The notes: generated by a model from the letters alone, not told the origin. Positions 1 to 5,836 are shown, counted from the first letter of the stretch. The stretch: 7,854 nt of DNA from JBBRYB01 sp038238115 (GCA_038238115.1 JBBRYB010000117.1:1-7854), one strand, 5' to 3'. Translations and numbers: made by a program.

Positions 1-414
1 CGCCCTGGCTATCTCGCGCTTTAGCTCCACGATCCCCGCATCCCTGACGTGCGCGCCGGTGAGCTCATCGATGGAAGAAGCCACTCGCTCCTGTGCGGCT
101 ACGACGCGGTCTGCCGATGCGGCTTCGCGATCGTCTGCGGCATGGGTCCGGTCGCTGGCCCCTGCCTTACGGTCTCGCGAGGCGCCCGCACGGTCGGAAG
201 CTGCTCCTATGTCCACGTTGTCCCCTGCTCGCTCGCGGTCCTCGGCAAGCTCGTCTCGGGCCTCCGCTCTGTTGTCGCGGGCCGCGGATGCTTGGTCGTG
301 GGCTTCGGCTCTCTGGTCCCGGACCTTCGCGGTCCGGTCCCGGCCTTCGCCGGCCTGGTCGGTCTCGGCAGCAGCGTCGTGATCTCCGGTGCTGCGAGCA
401 TGTTTCTCACCCAT
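1..414 (-). CDS. GGDEF-domain (diguanylate cyclase) protein, N-terminal part, runs off the left edge
   Basis: Reading the minus strand from ATG at 414 gives 138 codons with no stop before the window edge. Residues 24-114 are a run of charged seven-residue units with a core like RDxxAxx (RDRTAKV, RDQRAEA, RDNRAEA, RDELAED, then SDR/DDR/ADR variants), predicted to be a long helix or coiled coil. At residues 115-127 comes IDELTGAHVRDAG, which matches the DxLTGxxxR entry motif of GGDEF domains, so the missing 3' part should carry the GG(D/E)EF catalytic core that makes cyclic di-GMP. Such Asp/Arg/Ala repeat N-termini are, from family knowledge, common on GGDEF proteins of Solirubrobacterales-like actinobacteria. 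The start is uncertain: the frame is open back to a TGA at 490-492, GTG at 459 is an alternative, and neither start has a clear Shine-Dalgarno. Catalytic activity cannot be judged from this fragment. Confidence 0.8.
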   Translation of the reverse strand, partial: MGEKHARSTGDHDAAAETDQAGEGRDRTAKVRDQRAEAHDQASAARDNRAEARDELAEDRERAGDNVDIGAASDRAGASRDRKAGASDRTHAADDREAASADRVVAAQERVASSIDELTGAHVRDAGIVELKREIARA

Positions 415-495
415 CCAGCCCAGAATACGTCCCAGGCCGGTTGACTCAGGGAGCGCCACGAAGCGCCGTGCGGTGGGCTTTACCCGACATCATGG

Positions 496-652
496 TGGTA
501 CCGCTTTAGTACCGACTGCTACGTCCTATCTGTCCAGATCGTTCAGAAGGGTGAACGCAATGGAAGATCTGGACGCTCCTGGAAGCAGCTACACCTGAAG
601 TCGCTCGGCTGGGGGCCAAAAGGTCGCTGGTTCAAATCCAGTCGCCCCGACT
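496..652 (+). repeat. 157-bp interspersed repeat, copy R1, with tRNA-Pro(GGG) 3'-half end
   Basis: First of three equal-length copies. It begins TGGTACCGCTTTAGTACCGA, where GGTACC and AGTACC can pair as a short hairpin with loop GCTTT. A central 43-nt block (532-574) is bounded by the perfect 9-bp inverted repeat GTCCAGATC/GATCTGGAC. The last 52 bases (601-652) are the tRNA-Pro 3' half. By hand alignment it is about 86% identical to R3 and about 80% to R2 with no length change. It lies between the minus-strand GGDEF gene and the plus-strand permease. In this copy alone the terminal AGTCG-CCC-CGACT inverted repeat is followed by TTTT, so it might also act as a weak terminator. Confidence 0.9.
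601..652 (+). other. tRNA-Pro(GGG) 3'-half fragment in R1
   Basis: The anticodon arm reads CTCGG, loop CTGGGGG (U33, anticodon GGG), then CCAAA. It is followed by variable bases AGGTC, T-stem GCTGG, canonical T-loop TTCAAAT, T-stem CCAGT, 3' acceptor strand CGCCCCG and discriminator A. The matching 5' acceptor strand (CGGGGCG), D arm and CCA are absent upstream, so this is not a functional tRNA gene. Relative to R2 and R3 (CCGAA) this copy has CCAAA, which breaks a further anticodon-stem pair. Tyrosine-type integrases typically recombine within the anticodon or T arm and leave such 3' halves as att scars; that origin is an inference here. Confidence 0.8.
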
Positions 653-903
653 TTTCCAGTCCCCCGCGAGGCTCCGAACCCGCCGGAGTGGGTGCCGCCT
701 GGCAAACTTCGACAATGATGGCGGCCCGAAACCCGCATGTGGAGGCCTTACCCATCAGGGCACCGATATTCTGCACAGTTGGAGCCATGTGTCATCGGAG
801 CTCGGTTGCCCCTTGTGCGATGGGCGAGGCGTAAGGTCTCCGGGCGGCCGCCCTGGGCCAGGACACGCGGGACGTTGTTTCCGGAAAGGGCTGAATATCC
901 GCC
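653..903. other. Intergenic stretch without a recognisable gene
   Basis: About 250 bp separate R1 from the permease start. No open frame here has protein character. The frames that cross it are either shadows of the permease or antisense read-through of the tRNA-like repeat. A purine-rich GAAAGGG near 881-888 could be a distant ribosome-binding site for the permease. I see no confident promoter. It may include the permease leader or the remains of inserted DNA. Confidence 0.4.
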
Positions 904-2028
904 ATGAGCCCTATGCCGCCTTCAGATCACGGACATTCAACCGGCGACCCTGCCGGCGACCGCCGGAACGACGAGGAACGGGTGGTGCTTGTTCGCCCCC
1001 GCACGATCCTCGCGGTGCTGGGGATCGTGTTGGGCGTGGTTGCCGCATTGCGCTTCGTGATCCTGGCGCAGACGGCGCTGACCCTGATCGCGATCTCGTT
1101 GTTCCTCGCGGCCGCGCTCAATCCGGCCGTCGAGCTCTTCGAGCATCGCGGGCTGGGACGCGGGCTGGCTGTCGCCGCGGTCTTTGCGGTGGCCGTGGTC
1201 GTCTTCGCATTACTGGGCTTGGTGCTCATACCCCCGCTGGTCACACAGATCACCAACTTCGTCAACGCACTCCCGGGTCTTCTGGACACCCTGGCCCAAG
1301 GTCATGGCCCGTTTGGGTTTCTCGAGCGCCGGTACCACATCGTGGAGGAGGTTCGCAGGGCAACATCCAAGCCCGGCGCGGCAGCCCCCGCGCTGGGGAT
1401 AGCGAAGGGTGTAGCCACCACCCTGGGGGGCTTCATGATCATCGCTTTCTTGACGCTGTTCATGCTGCTCGAGGGTCCCGAGTGGCGCCGGCGCCTCGTC
1501 GAGCTGATCCCCGAGCGCCACCGACCCTCCGCAGAGCGGGTCGGAGCTGGCATCTACGGATCCGTGAACGGATTCGTAATGGGCAACCTGGTGGCCAGCG
1601 CCCTCGCTGGAGTCTTTGCGACAATCGTCCTGCTAATCGTAGGGGCGCCCTACGCTCTCCCGTTGGGTCTCTTCACGGCGATCATCGAGTTGATCCCGTA
1701 CATCGGTCCGGCAGTGGTCACCGCTCTGCTTACTCTGGTCGCGCTCACCGTTGGCACGGTGACCGCCATCGTGGTCTTCGCCCTCTTACTCCTTTATCAC
1801 GTAGTCGAGGGCCATAGCTTGCGCCCGCTGATCTACGGACGCGCGCTCAAGCTCTCGCCTCTCGCGGTGCTGATCGCGATCCTCATCGGCGCGGAGGTCG
1901 CCGGCGTTCTGGGCGTGTTGGCGGCCATCCCCGTTGCAGGATCGATCCAGGTCATCATTCGCGAGCTGATCGATCAACGCAAAGGTAGGCAGTCCTCCGT
2001 AACCGATGGTCAGGCCTTGCAGGGATAG
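904..2028 (+). CDS. AI-2E family transporter (PerM/YdiK-type permease)
   Basis: This is a 374-residue polytopic membrane protein of the AI-2E transporter family (formerly DUF20/UPF0118). Members are thought to export small molecules, and some act in autoinducer-2 release or Na+/H+ exchange, so the substrate here is unknown. The N-terminus (1-30) is hydrophilic and rich in Asp, Arg and Pro. Hydrophobic segments lie near 34-52, 57-75, 88-111, 172-190, 226-248, 252-275, 276-300 and 317-345. Family hallmarks are ALNPAVELFE (71-80) after the second helix, the long extracytoplasmic or amphipathic stretch at 112-170, ELIPYIGPAV (262-271), and the C-terminal EGHSLRPLIYGRALKLSP (302-319) followed by LIGAEVAGVLGVLAAIPVAG. 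Length is normal for the family. ATG 904 is chosen because it opens the frame before the charged N-terminus; ATG 913 is possible and no strong Shine-Dalgarno decides between them. The gene stands alone, flanked by R1 and R2. Confidence 0.92.
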   Translation: MSPMPPSDHGHSTGDPAGDRRNDEERVVLVRPRTILAVLGIVLGVVAALRFVILAQTALTLIAISLFLAAALNPAVELFEHRGLGRGLAVAAVFAVAVVVFALLGLVLIPPLVTQITNFVNALPGLLDTLAQGHGPFGFLERRYHIVEEVRRATSKPGAAAPALGIAKGVATTLGGFMIIAFLTLFMLLEGPEWRRRLVELIPERHRPSAERVGAGIYGSVNGFVMGNLVASALAGVFATIVLLIVGAPYALPLGLFTAIIELIPYIGPAVVTALLTLVALTVGTVTAIVVFALLLLYHVVEGHSLRPLIYGRALKLSPLAVLIAILIGAEVAGVLGVLAAIPVAGSIQVIIRELIDQRKGRQSSVTDGQALQG

Positions 2029-2064
2029 AGCAGCCATGGCCCCCGCCTCGAACGGTGACCGTCG

Positions 2065-2221
2065 TGGTACCGCTTGGGTACCGACTGCTACGTCCAATCT
2101 GTCCAAATCGTCCCGGGAGCCATACGCATAGGACGTTCTGGACGGCGTCGGCCACATCGACACCTTTTGTCGCTCGGCTGGGGGCCGAAAGGTCGCTGCT
2201 TCAAATCCAGTCGCCCCGACT
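2065..2221 (+). repeat. 157-bp interspersed repeat, copy R2, with tRNA-Pro(GGG) 3'-half end
   Basis: This second copy starts 37 bp after the permease stop. The 5' hairpin is a perfect GGTACC-GCTTG-GGTACC. The central block (2101-2143) is the most diverged of the three, yet still begins GTCCA and ends TGGAC, and has an inner GTCC/GGAC pair of arms. The stretch at 2144-2169 is largely unlike R1 and R3. The final 52 bases (2170-2221) differ from R1 at only two positions. It lies between the permease and the DUF3494 gene, both on the plus strand. Confidence 0.9.
2170..2221 (+). other. tRNA-Pro(GGG) 3'-half fragment in R2
   Basis: It has the same arrangement as in R1: anticodon arm CTCGG-CTGGGGG-CCGAA, T-loop TTCAAAT, acceptor strand CGCCCCG and discriminator A. 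The T-stem reads GCTGC instead of GCTGG, which destroys the nearly universal G53-C61 closing pair. With no 5' half present, this argues that the segment is not maintained for tRNA function. Confidence 0.78.
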
Positions 2222-2328
2222 AGGAGAAAGCCTGAGATCACGTTGGAGGGTCAGACGGGTCTGGACGGCTGGCTAACGCAGCCGGTCTGTCCTCGTCATG
2301 TGCTTGGCTCCGGGCTGCTGCGGAAAGC

Positions 2329-2336
2329 GAAGGAAG
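2329..2336 (+). promoter_or_regulatory. Shine-Dalgarno for the DUF3494 gene
   Basis: GAAGGAAG lies five bases before GTG 2342. It is the best ribosome-binding site in the window and decides the start of the DUF3494 gene against the upstream in-frame TTG at 2243, which would add 33 residues before an already complete signal peptide. Confidence 0.7.
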
Positions 2337-2341
2337 TTCTT

Positions 2342-3511
2342 GTGTCAAGCGAAGTTCGAGCCCATATCCGAAAGCATTCCAGGACAACTAGCCGGCCACT
2401 CTCCTCGCAAGGACCCGTGGGTGGCGCCGGGGCCGTGGCGCTGTTCGCCGTTATTTGGCTGCTAACGCCGGCGTTCGCGAGCAGCGCCACAGCGGCACAA
2501 GCGCCATCCCTTGGAACGTCCGCCAGTTTCGCGGTTCTGGGCGGATCCACGGTCATCAACACCGGCTCCACCGTGGTCAACGGGGATCTTGGGGTAAGCC
2601 CAGGCGGTGCAGTGACCGGATTCCCGCCCGGAATAGTGAACGGGACGATACATCCGGCCGATGCTGTCGCGGCGCAGGCCCGGTCCGCCGTGACCATCGC
2701 GTACAACGATCTTGCGGGCCAGCCGTGCAATACCAACCTGACGGGGCAGGATTTGGGTGGGCTCACACTGACGACTGGCGTTTATTGCTTTTCGACCTCA
2801 GCTCAGTTGACAGGCACCCTCACGCTCGATGCCCAAGGGGTCCCCAGTGCCGTGTTCATCTTCCAGACCGGGTCCACGCTCACGACGGCATCAGGCAGCC
2901 GCGTGAACCTCATAAACGGCGCCCAGTCTTGCAACGTCTTCTGGCAGGTCGGGAGTTCGGGGACCCTCGGAGCGACTACTGCGTTCAGGGGGAACATGCT
3001 TGCTCTGACAGCCATCACGGCCATTACCGGCGCAACGGTGGACGGCAGGCTGTTGGCACGGAACGCCGCGGTCACCCTCGACACAAACACCGTGACAAGG
3101 GCACAGTGCGCAGCGCCCTCGCCCTCGCCCCCGGGACCAGGTTCCGGGACGGACGTGAAGGGGCCGAGCATCAACATCGGCGGCGCCCCCGGCGATGGCA
3201 TCCCCGGGAATCCCGTCGGCCCCGGCAAGCCCTGCATCGCCCGCGACTTCAGACTAGAAATCACGGCCCACGACAAGTCGGGGATCAAGCGGGTGACGGT
3301 CTTTCTCGATGGCGAGCTGATCAAGCGGAGCACCAAGGGGCACTTCTTCGTGTGGATCAGGGCGAAGAACCTGGCCTCCAGCCGCCACACGATCCGGATA
3401 GTGGCCCGCGACCGCGCCGGCAATGAAACGGTGAAGAAGCGTACGTTCGGGCGCTGCAACGTTGTATCTCCGTCTCAACCGCCTAGCGGACCCGGTGGAT
3501 TCACAGGCTGA
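2342..3511 (+). CDS. Secreted DUF3494 ice-binding-like protein with C-terminal Ig-like domain
   Basis: The GTG start after a good Shine-Dalgarno gives 389 residues. The N-terminus is basic (about 1-27), followed by a hydrophobic stretch ending LLTPAFASSATAAQA, a signal peptide probably cut near residue 47-54. Residues about 55-257 form a DUF3494 (ice-binding protein-like) domain. Its hallmarks are LGTSASFAVLGGSTVINTG near the start, the GDLGVSPGGAVTGFPPG turn, AYNDLAGQPC, TTGVYCFSTSAQLTGTLTLD, AVFIFQTGSTLTTASGS, and CNVFWQVGSSGTLGATTAFRGNMLA. The fold is a right-handed beta-solenoid; known members bind ice or act as surface adhesins. A Pro/Gly-rich linker (about 258-296) leads to an Ig-like beta domain (about 300-373), with DKSGIKRVTVFLDGELI and HTIRIVARDRAGN, framed by cysteines 298 and 372. 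No sorting motif or C-terminal membrane segment is seen. Ice binding is not proven, since many mesophiles carry DUF3494. The L,D-transpeptidase gene follows 80 bp downstream. Confidence 0.9.
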   Translation: MSSEVRAHIRKHSRTTSRPLSSQGPVGGAGAVALFAVIWLLTPAFASSATAAQAPSLGTSASFAVLGGSTVINTGSTVVNGDLGVSPGGAVTGFPPGIVNGTIHPADAVAAQARSAVTIAYNDLAGQPCNTNLTGQDLGGLTLTTGVYCFSTSAQLTGTLTLDAQGVPSAVFIFQTGSTLTTASGSRVNLINGAQSCNVFWQVGSSGTLGATTAFRGNMLALTAITAITGATVDGRLLARNAAVTLDTNTVTRAQCAAPSPSPPGPGSGTDVKGPSINIGGAPGDGIPGNPVGPGKPCIARDFRLEITAHDKSGIKRVTVFLDGELIKRSTKGHFFVWIRAKNLASSRHTIRIVARDRAGNETVKKRTFGRCNVVSPSQPPSGPGGFTG

Positions 3512-3591
3512 TGACCACGCGCCGTGACCGATCGGGCGCCTGTCGGCTACCCCGTCGTTTGCGCGTTGGGCCCGGCTGACCCGCCGCTCCC

Positions 3592-4311
3592 ATGAAGCCA
3601 GCTGTAGCGGCCATCGCTTGCTTGCTGCTGATGCTTGCCGGCGCCCAAGCAGCGCGAGCGACCGGAAGCCCACGAATTGCGCCGCAGCAGGCGGTCGTCG
3701 CCTTGCTCGGTGGGCACCACGCTCGCAAAAGGCCGAAGGTCAACGGCAAGCTCGTGGCATTCGTCCGCGCCAGGCGGCCGATCACTGGCGAGCGCACGGT
3801 GCTGCCGGTGCTCGCTGAGACAATCGACGGCCGTGGGCGTTTCTGGCTCCGTGTCCGGCTCCCCGGTCGCGCCCTTAGCGGCAAGTCGCCGCCGCGAGCC
3901 GGTTGGATCAGAGTTTCGAACACGCGGAGTTCAACCACGGCCTGGCACATCGTCATTGATGTCAGCGCTAGTCGAGTGGTCGTCTACCGTGACGGGCGGC
4001 GACTGCGCAGGTACCGAGCGATCGTCGGCAAGCCCTTGACACCCACGCCCCTCGGCGAATACTTCGTCGAGGAAAACGTGCAGCTGCCCGGCACGGCGCC
4101 GGGCGCTCCGTTCGCCCTTGCCACCAGTGCCCGTTCGAACGTGCTTCAAGAGTTCGAGGGAGGCCCCGGTCAAATCGCCCTTCACGGACTCGACAACCTC
4201 GGCGGACAGCTAGGGACCGCCGTATCGCACGGCTGCATACGCCTGGACGACAGCGCCGTCACTTGGCTCGCGGCGCGCATCAACCCGGGCGTGCCCGTCA
4301 CCATCATCTAG
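3592..4311 (+). CDS. Secreted L,D-transpeptidase (YkuD domain)
   Basis: This is a 239-residue exported enzyme that should form 3-3 peptidoglycan cross-links or attach proteins to meso-diaminopimelate using a catalytic cysteine. ATG 3592 opens directly onto a signal peptide (MKPAVAAIACLLLMLAGAQA, likely cut after ARA at residue 23). Residues about 45-110 form an SH3-like or small beta region (GRFWLRVRLPGRA, AGWIRVSN). The YkuD domain covers about 116-239: WHIVIDVSASRVVVYRDG, then PTPLGEYFVEE, then the active site with His198-Gly199 (IALHG) and SHGCIRL at 212-218, so Cys215, His213 and Arg217 are all present. The domain is intact and ends at the C-terminus as usual. No Shine-Dalgarno is evident before the start. 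It follows the DUF3494 gene in the same direction, and the two may be co-transcribed. Confidence 0.92.
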   Translation: MKPAVAAIACLLLMLAGAQAARATGSPRIAPQQAVVALLGGHHARKRPKVNGKLVAFVRARRPITGERTVLPVLAETIDGRGRFWLRVRLPGRALSGKSPPRAGWIRVSNTRSSTTAWHIVIDVSASRVVVYRDGRRLRRYRAIVGKPLTPTPLGEYFVEENVQLPGTAPGAPFALATSARSNVLQEFEGGPGQIALHGLDNLGGQLGTAVSHGCIRLDDSAVTWLAARINPGVPVTII

Positions 4312-4345
4312 GCCTAGCCGATCTCAACCCCAGGTTCGGCGGGCG

Positions 4346-4384
4346 GGCGCGAGGAGCTGCTGCGGCCTCGTAGCGCCTCGCGCC
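4346..4384 (+). terminator. GC-rich hairpin downstream of the L,D-transpeptidase gene
   Basis: GGCGCGAGG (4346-4354) and CCTCGCGCC (4376-4384) form a perfect 9-bp inverted repeat, extended inward by GCT/AGC after one mismatch. It lies 34 bp after the transpeptidase stop codon and before R3. No T-run follows, so it is a terminator candidate of the kind common in high-GC actinobacteria rather than a textbook intrinsic terminator. Confidence 0.45.
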
Positions 4385-4423
4385 TCGCTCATTCAACGGC
4401 CCGGGCGGCAGGAGACAGGCTCC

Positions 4424-4580
4424 TGGTACCGCTTTGGTACCGACTTGTACGTTCGTTGTGTCCAGATCGTTCACGACCTTGGACGCATGGGAACTCCTGG
4501 ACGCTCCTGGAAGCATCTACACCCAAAGTCGCTCGGCTGGGGGCCGAAAGGTCGCTGGTTCAAATCCAGTCGCCCCGACT
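4424..4580 (+). repeat. 157-bp interspersed repeat, copy R3, with tRNA-Pro(GGG) 3'-half end
   Basis: This third full copy lies between the convergent transpeptidase (+) and unknown secreted (-) genes. The 5' hairpin is a perfect GGTACC-GCTTT-GGTACC. The central block (4460-4502) starts GTCCAG and ends CTGGAC, with an inner GTTC/GAAC pair. The 26 bases at 4503-4528 match R1 at 23 positions. The 52-base tRNA end differs from R1 at one position. It ends 30 bp before the stop codon of the converging gene. Confidence 0.9.
4529..4580 (+). other. tRNA-Pro(GGG) 3'-half fragment in R3
   Basis: This is the best-preserved of the three 3' halves. It has anticodon loop CTGGGGG with anticodon GGG, 3' anticodon strand CCGAA, T-stem GCTGG/CCAGT around TTCAAAT, acceptor strand CGCCCCG and discriminator A. 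The expected 5' strand CGGGGCG and the D arm are absent in the preceding 100 bases, so no complete tRNA can be drawn. Confidence 0.8.
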
Positions 4581-4610
4581 CACTTCAATGCCCGAGGCTG
4601 CGGAATCCGG

Positions 4611-5777
4611 TCAGCCCGTCGGTAAAGCGACTCCCACCGGGACCAGATCCGAGACGCCAAATCGCTGACCCTTCGTTACGAAGGCGCTAAAGCGGCCGGG
4701 TCTCTCCAGCGTCGCCGAGACGACGGCGAGCCCGCGCTTGCCGGTGCGCGCCCTTCCACCCGCGAAACCGACCCGAGCGTGGCGCACCGGGCGACCTTCG
4801 CGAGTCGCCTGCACGATCGCCGTGACCGTGCCGGGGACGGCGCTGTTCGACACGTTGAGGACGCTGACCGCGAAGCGCTGGCGCGCCGGCTTCGGCACGA
4901 AGTGCAGCAACGCGTTGCCGGGACCGAAGGTGAGCTGACAGCCGCGCGGATCCGACAGCGCGATCAACCAGTGAAGGTCGCCGCCCAGCGTGGGAATGAC
5001 GTCGAGGCCCTCCGACTCGCCGCAGATCTGCATTTCGATCTCAAGCCGCCGGCTGCCGTTATCCGTATCGATCGCCCACACCTGGTAGACGCCGCCTGCC
5101 TCGCCGGCGACCAGGAGCCGCCCGTGCACGAACACCGCTCCCGTGATCCCGGTCGGAGGCACCGCACCGCGGAGCCGGCGGACTGCATGGATAACGGGCC
5201 CGGCCGGCCCCGCGTGGGCGGCCGTGACGTCGCTGGTCCGATAGGCCAGCAGGTCGTTCCCGCTGCTGGTCCAGATCAACGACCCGTCGGGCGAGGTCTC
5301 AGCCCACATCGCCTTCGGGATCTCCGCTGGGTCGAGCTTCACGTAGTAGCGGAAGGCGAGGCTCGTCGGGTCCGCAACTCCGAAGGCGCCGTTACCGCAG
5401 GTATTGCCGCCGTTCGGGCCGCCCGGCGTGTAGCACTCCATCGGCAGGATCACCCGTCCCCCGTCGCCTGGGTTCCAGGTCGGGTCGCCGATGTGGTTGT
5501 AGCCGGCGGTGCTGGTGACCGAGGCCGGAATCTCACTGCCGACGCCCGCGGTCTGCCCGAGCAGCGGGTTGGTACGCCAAAGCCCTTGGAACACCCCGAC
5601 CAGGAAGACGTTCTGATCGCCGGGGTCGGTGGTCAATCCCTGCCAGTAGTTGACCGGCAGCGAGGTCGCCCCGGTGAGCTGCCAGCGCCCCGGGTCCTGC
5701 GCAACGGCGGGCGCTGCTGAGACCGCAAGCAGGATGGCGGCTGCGAGGAGTGCGAGCGATGCCCGGGCGGAGCGCAT
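4611..5777 (-). CDS. Secreted protein of unknown function, propeller-like body with Ig-like C-terminus
   Basis: I do not recognise this 388-residue protein. The N-terminus is a clear signal peptide (RSAR, then hydrophobic residues 7-24, AVA-Q cut near residue 26). Residues about 30-300 hold repeated beta-type segments with W, G and D turns (NVFLVGVFQGLWRTN, SPDGSLIWTSSGNDLLAYRT, GRLLVAGEAGGVYQVWAIDT, GGDLHWLIALSDPRG), which suggest a beta-propeller or similar all-beta exported domain. Four cysteines (115, 127, 252, 280) could form disulfides. Residues about 301-388 look like an Ig-like/Big domain (RFAVSVLNVSN, RTGKRGLAVVSATLERPGRF). No sorting motif or C-terminal membrane helix is present, so it is probably released. 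The start is ATG 5777 with AGGGAG three bases upstream. It is the last of four co-directional minus-strand genes, and lies between R3 and the truncated R4. Confidence 0.75.
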   Translation of the reverse strand: MRSARASLALLAAAILLAVSAAPAVAQDPGRWQLTGATSLPVNYWQGLTTDPGDQNVFLVGVFQGLWRTNPLLGQTAGVGSEIPASVTSTAGYNHIGDPTWNPGDGGRVILPMECYTPGGPNGGNTCGNGAFGVADPTSLAFRYYVKLDPAEIPKAMWAETSPDGSLIWTSSGNDLLAYRTSDVTAAHAGPAGPVIHAVRRLRGAVPPTGITGAVFVHGRLLVAGEAGGVYQVWAIDTDNGSRRLEIEMQICGESEGLDVIPTLGGDLHWLIALSDPRGCQLTFGPGNALLHFVPKPARQRFAVSVLNVSNSAVPGTVTAIVQATREGRPVRHARVGFAGGRARTGKRGLAVVSATLERPGRFSAFVTKGQRFGVSDLVPVGVALPTG

Positions 5778-5818
5778 GCACTCCCTAGCCTAGAGGCCCA
5801 GGACCGCTCCCACTTTCC

Positions 5819-5836
5819 TGGTACCGCTTAGTCACC
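5819..5836 (+). repeat. Truncated left end of the 157-bp repeat (R4)
   Basis: TGGTACCGCTTAGTCACC matches the first 18 bases of R1 (TGGTACCGCTTTAGTACC) except for one missing T and one inserted C. Nothing further of the repeat follows, because the sequence continues as the 3' coding end of the BrkB gene. On the minus strand the BrkB codons GGT GAC and its stop TAA lie inside this fragment. It may be a repeat deleted by or joined to the BrkB gene, though a short match could also be chance. Confidence 0.5.

Noticed and set aside
543..788. Minus-strand open frame containing GRLDLNQRPFGPQPSDF
   Set aside because: It reads antisense through the tRNA-like end of R1. DLNQRP-type peptides are a familiar artefact of translating tRNA 3' halves, and the rest has no protein character.
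789..1817. Long plus-strand frame of 342 codons overlapping the permease gene
   Set aside because: Its Arg/Gly/Pro-rich composition is typical of an off-frame reading of GC-rich coding DNA. The overlapping frame from 904 is a clear AI-2E-family protein.
1786..2241. Minus-strand open frame containing VGATGFEAATFRPPAERQK
   Set aside because: This is the other reading of the antisense tRNA-Pro 3' half in R2, joined to the shadow of the permease gene. It is a well-known spurious protein pattern.
496..4580. Integron attC sites
   Set aside because: The cassette-like layout suggested it, but no GTTRRRY/RYYYAAC core pair is found at the repeat ends, the two ends are not complementary to each other, and no IntI gene is seen.
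496..4580. CRISPR array
   Set aside because: The repeats are 157 bp long and 1.5-2.4 kb apart with genes between them, which is not CRISPR architecture.
4504..4580. Complete tRNA-Pro gene
   Set aside because: The 3' half is excellent, but no 5' acceptor strand CGGGGCG or D arm exists upstream in any copy.
4671..4683. Hairpin CTTCG-TTA-CGAAG as a terminator of the minus-strand gene
   Set aside because: It lies inside the coding region before the stop codon, is short and has no T-run, so it is probably chance.
4779..5720. Plus-strand frame of 313 codons opposite the unknown secreted gene
   Set aside because: The minus-strand frame has a signal peptide, a ribosome-binding site and balanced composition. 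The plus frame is Arg/Asp-rich and domain-free.
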